Of a DNA stretch of 64,000 nt, positions 63,219-64,000 are shown one piece after another; the first letter of the stretch is position 1, and each line of letters opens with the position of its first letter. The notes below the pieces were generated by a model. The model saw only the letters and a program-made list of their open reading frames with translations, was not told the origin of the DNA and searched no databases. The position numbers and the translations under genes are program-made. Source of the DNA: Halorubrum cibi (GTDB lineage: Archaea > Halobacteriota > Halobacteria > Halobacteriales > Haloferacaceae); the NCBI RefSeq assembly GCF_900182635.1, contig NZ_FXTD01000004.1, positions 1 through 64,000 of the forward strand, in the 5' to 3' direction.

Positions 63219-63605
63219 ATGAGTGGGTCCACCCACGACGACGCGGAACCGGTCGTCAAGCGCGCGAGCGAGGTCGCCTACGAGGCCGTCGACGCGGCCG
63301 AGGGGCTCCGGAAGGGCGTCCTCCTCGACGAGTCGGACGGCGCGCCCAACTTCGCGATCCGGCGGTTCGAACTCGCCGCCGGCAGTGAGGTGCCGCGACA
63401 CACCAACGCGGTCGAACACGAACAGCACGTCCTCGCGGGCGAGTACGTCGTCGGCATCGGCGAGGAGGAGTACACCGTGGAGGCGGGCGACTCGCTTCTC
63501 ATCCCCGCGGGCGTCGAACACTGGTACCGCAACGACGGCGACGAGCCCGGCGCGTTCCTCTGTGCGGTCCCGAACGGCGACGACACGATCGAGCTCGTGG
63601 AGTAG
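63219..63605 (+). CDS. Cupin-fold protein
   Basis: 128 residues. Cupin motif 1 is PRHTNAVEHEQHVLAGEYVVG split over two strands (His ligands), with motif 2 DSLLIPAGVEHWYRNDG. It probably binds a metal and a small molecule. The divergent aminotransferase suggests amino acid or polyamine metabolism. ATG at 63219 is chosen because the region upstream of it is the promoter. Confidence 0.88.
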   Translation: MSGSTHDDAEPVVKRASEVAYEAVDAAEGLRKGVLLDESDGAPNFAIRRFELAAGSEVPRHTNAVEHEQHVLAGEYVVGIGEEEYTVEAGDSLLIPAGVEHWYRNDGDEPGAFLCAVPNGDDTIELVE

Positions 63606-63650
63606 TACGAACTCGTGGAGCAGTAGTCGGATCCCGCGCGGGCGATCGGA

Positions 63651-64000
63651 CTACTCGATCGCGCCGACTCGCTCTGCGACGTAGCCGAACTGGTCGCGGT
63701 AGCCGTACGCCGACAGCAACACGGGGTAGAAGGGTTCCTCCGCGCGGAGCGGCTCGCCGTCTGCGGTCGCGAACCGGTCGCCGGCCTCCACGCGCTCGAA
63801 GTTACGCGCGAACACCTCGTACTCCTCGGCGGTCGGCTTCGGGATCCGGTCGCGGAGCCGGAAGACGGGCACGTCCTCGCGCCCGCCGGCGTCGATCACG
63901 TCGTCGGAGCCGGGCGCGGGGAGCGCGCCGGTCGCCGCGAGGAACGCGCGGGTGACCCAGTAGGCGTTGTCGGCCGCTTGCTCGCTCCCCTGGAGGCCCG
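63651..64000 (-). CDS. Aspartoacylase/succinylglutamate desuccinylase-like protein (partial)
   Basis: C-terminal 115 residues; the gene runs out of the window to the right. GSEQAADNAYWVTRAFLAATG is followed by a beta-rich domain with EEYEVFARNFERVEAGDRFA and EEPFYPVLLSAYGYRDQFG. This C-terminal layout resembles haloarchaeal M14-type aspartoacylase-family proteins from memory. The catalytic zinc domain is outside, so the call is tentative. Confidence 0.55.
   Translation of the reverse strand, partial: GLQGSEQAADNAYWVTRAFLAATGALPAPGSDDVIDAGGREDVPVFRLRDRIPKPTAEEYEVFARNFERVEAGDRFATADGEPLRAEEPFYPVLLSAYGYRDQFGYVAERVGAIE

Overview
The window looks like the chromosome of a halophilic archaeon, most likely Halorubrum or a close relative (an inference from gene families and neighbourhoods). 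It is very GC-rich. Its proteins are strongly acidic. Many genes start at or a few bases after the expected transcription start, with a TATA-like box about 25-30 bases upstream. The gene content is haloarchaeal: a full archaellum operon, HalX response regulator, amphi-Trp/YegP protein, Hjc, PriL, RfcC, S17e, aEF1-beta, archaetidylserine decarboxylase, and KaiC-like and DUF7521 proteins.

Layout. 1-1200 is a graveyard of mobile DNA: a RelE-type toxin and ribbon-helix-helix antitoxin, the C-terminal stub of a tyrosine recombinase, and a 183-bp MITE-like element sitting inside what looks like an IS200/IS605 end. 1200-9300 holds a DASS transporter, a DUF457 membrane protein, a large hybrid histidine kinase carrying an in-frame array of perfect hairpins, a candidate RiPP precursor ending near CGCGG, UspA, Hjc and a SWIM protein. 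9300-16250 holds PriL, an ABC-2 exporter, an amphi-Trp/YegP protein, archaetidylserine decarboxylase overlapping RfcC, a SHOCT protein, a DUF192 protein and tRNA-Val. 16250-23300 holds a repeat-rich gap, metX-metY, a GH3 glycosidase and a RecJ/DHH protein.

23300-41050 is the motility region: HalX regulator, KaiC-like ATPase, winged-helix regulator, DUF7521 protein, two archaellins, a DUF7500 protein, a zinc-ribbon protein, a very large surface glycoprotein, cheY-cheC-cheD and arlCE-F-G-H-I-J. 41050-48800 holds an epimerase, HtpX, a tight cofD/dus-like/citG-like/DUF447 operon, S17e, a TctA-like membrane protein and a zinc-finger/aEF1-beta pair. 48900-64000 holds an aldolase, DUF1684, regulators including a second winged-helix/DUF7521 pair, an HdrD-like iron-sulfur oxidoreductase, a biotin ECF transporter (bioY-cbiO-cbiQ) behind a BirA-like operator, cmi4, a solitary Cas4-like protein, a LeuA-type synthase, a site-2 protease, a class III aminotransferase, a cupin and a truncated aspartoacylase-like gene.

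Most unusual signals. (1) A GC-rich repeat family of perfect hairpins, mostly with 3-nt loops, occurs four times between genes, three of them between converging transcription units. (2) The same hairpin architecture is found as an in-frame insertion in the ATP-binding domain of the histidine kinase, with paired changes that keep the stems. (3) A BirA-type operator lies in front of an archaeal biotin transporter. (4) An orphan CGCGG-type RiPP candidate has no radical SAM gene nearby. No CRISPR array or replication origin was seen.
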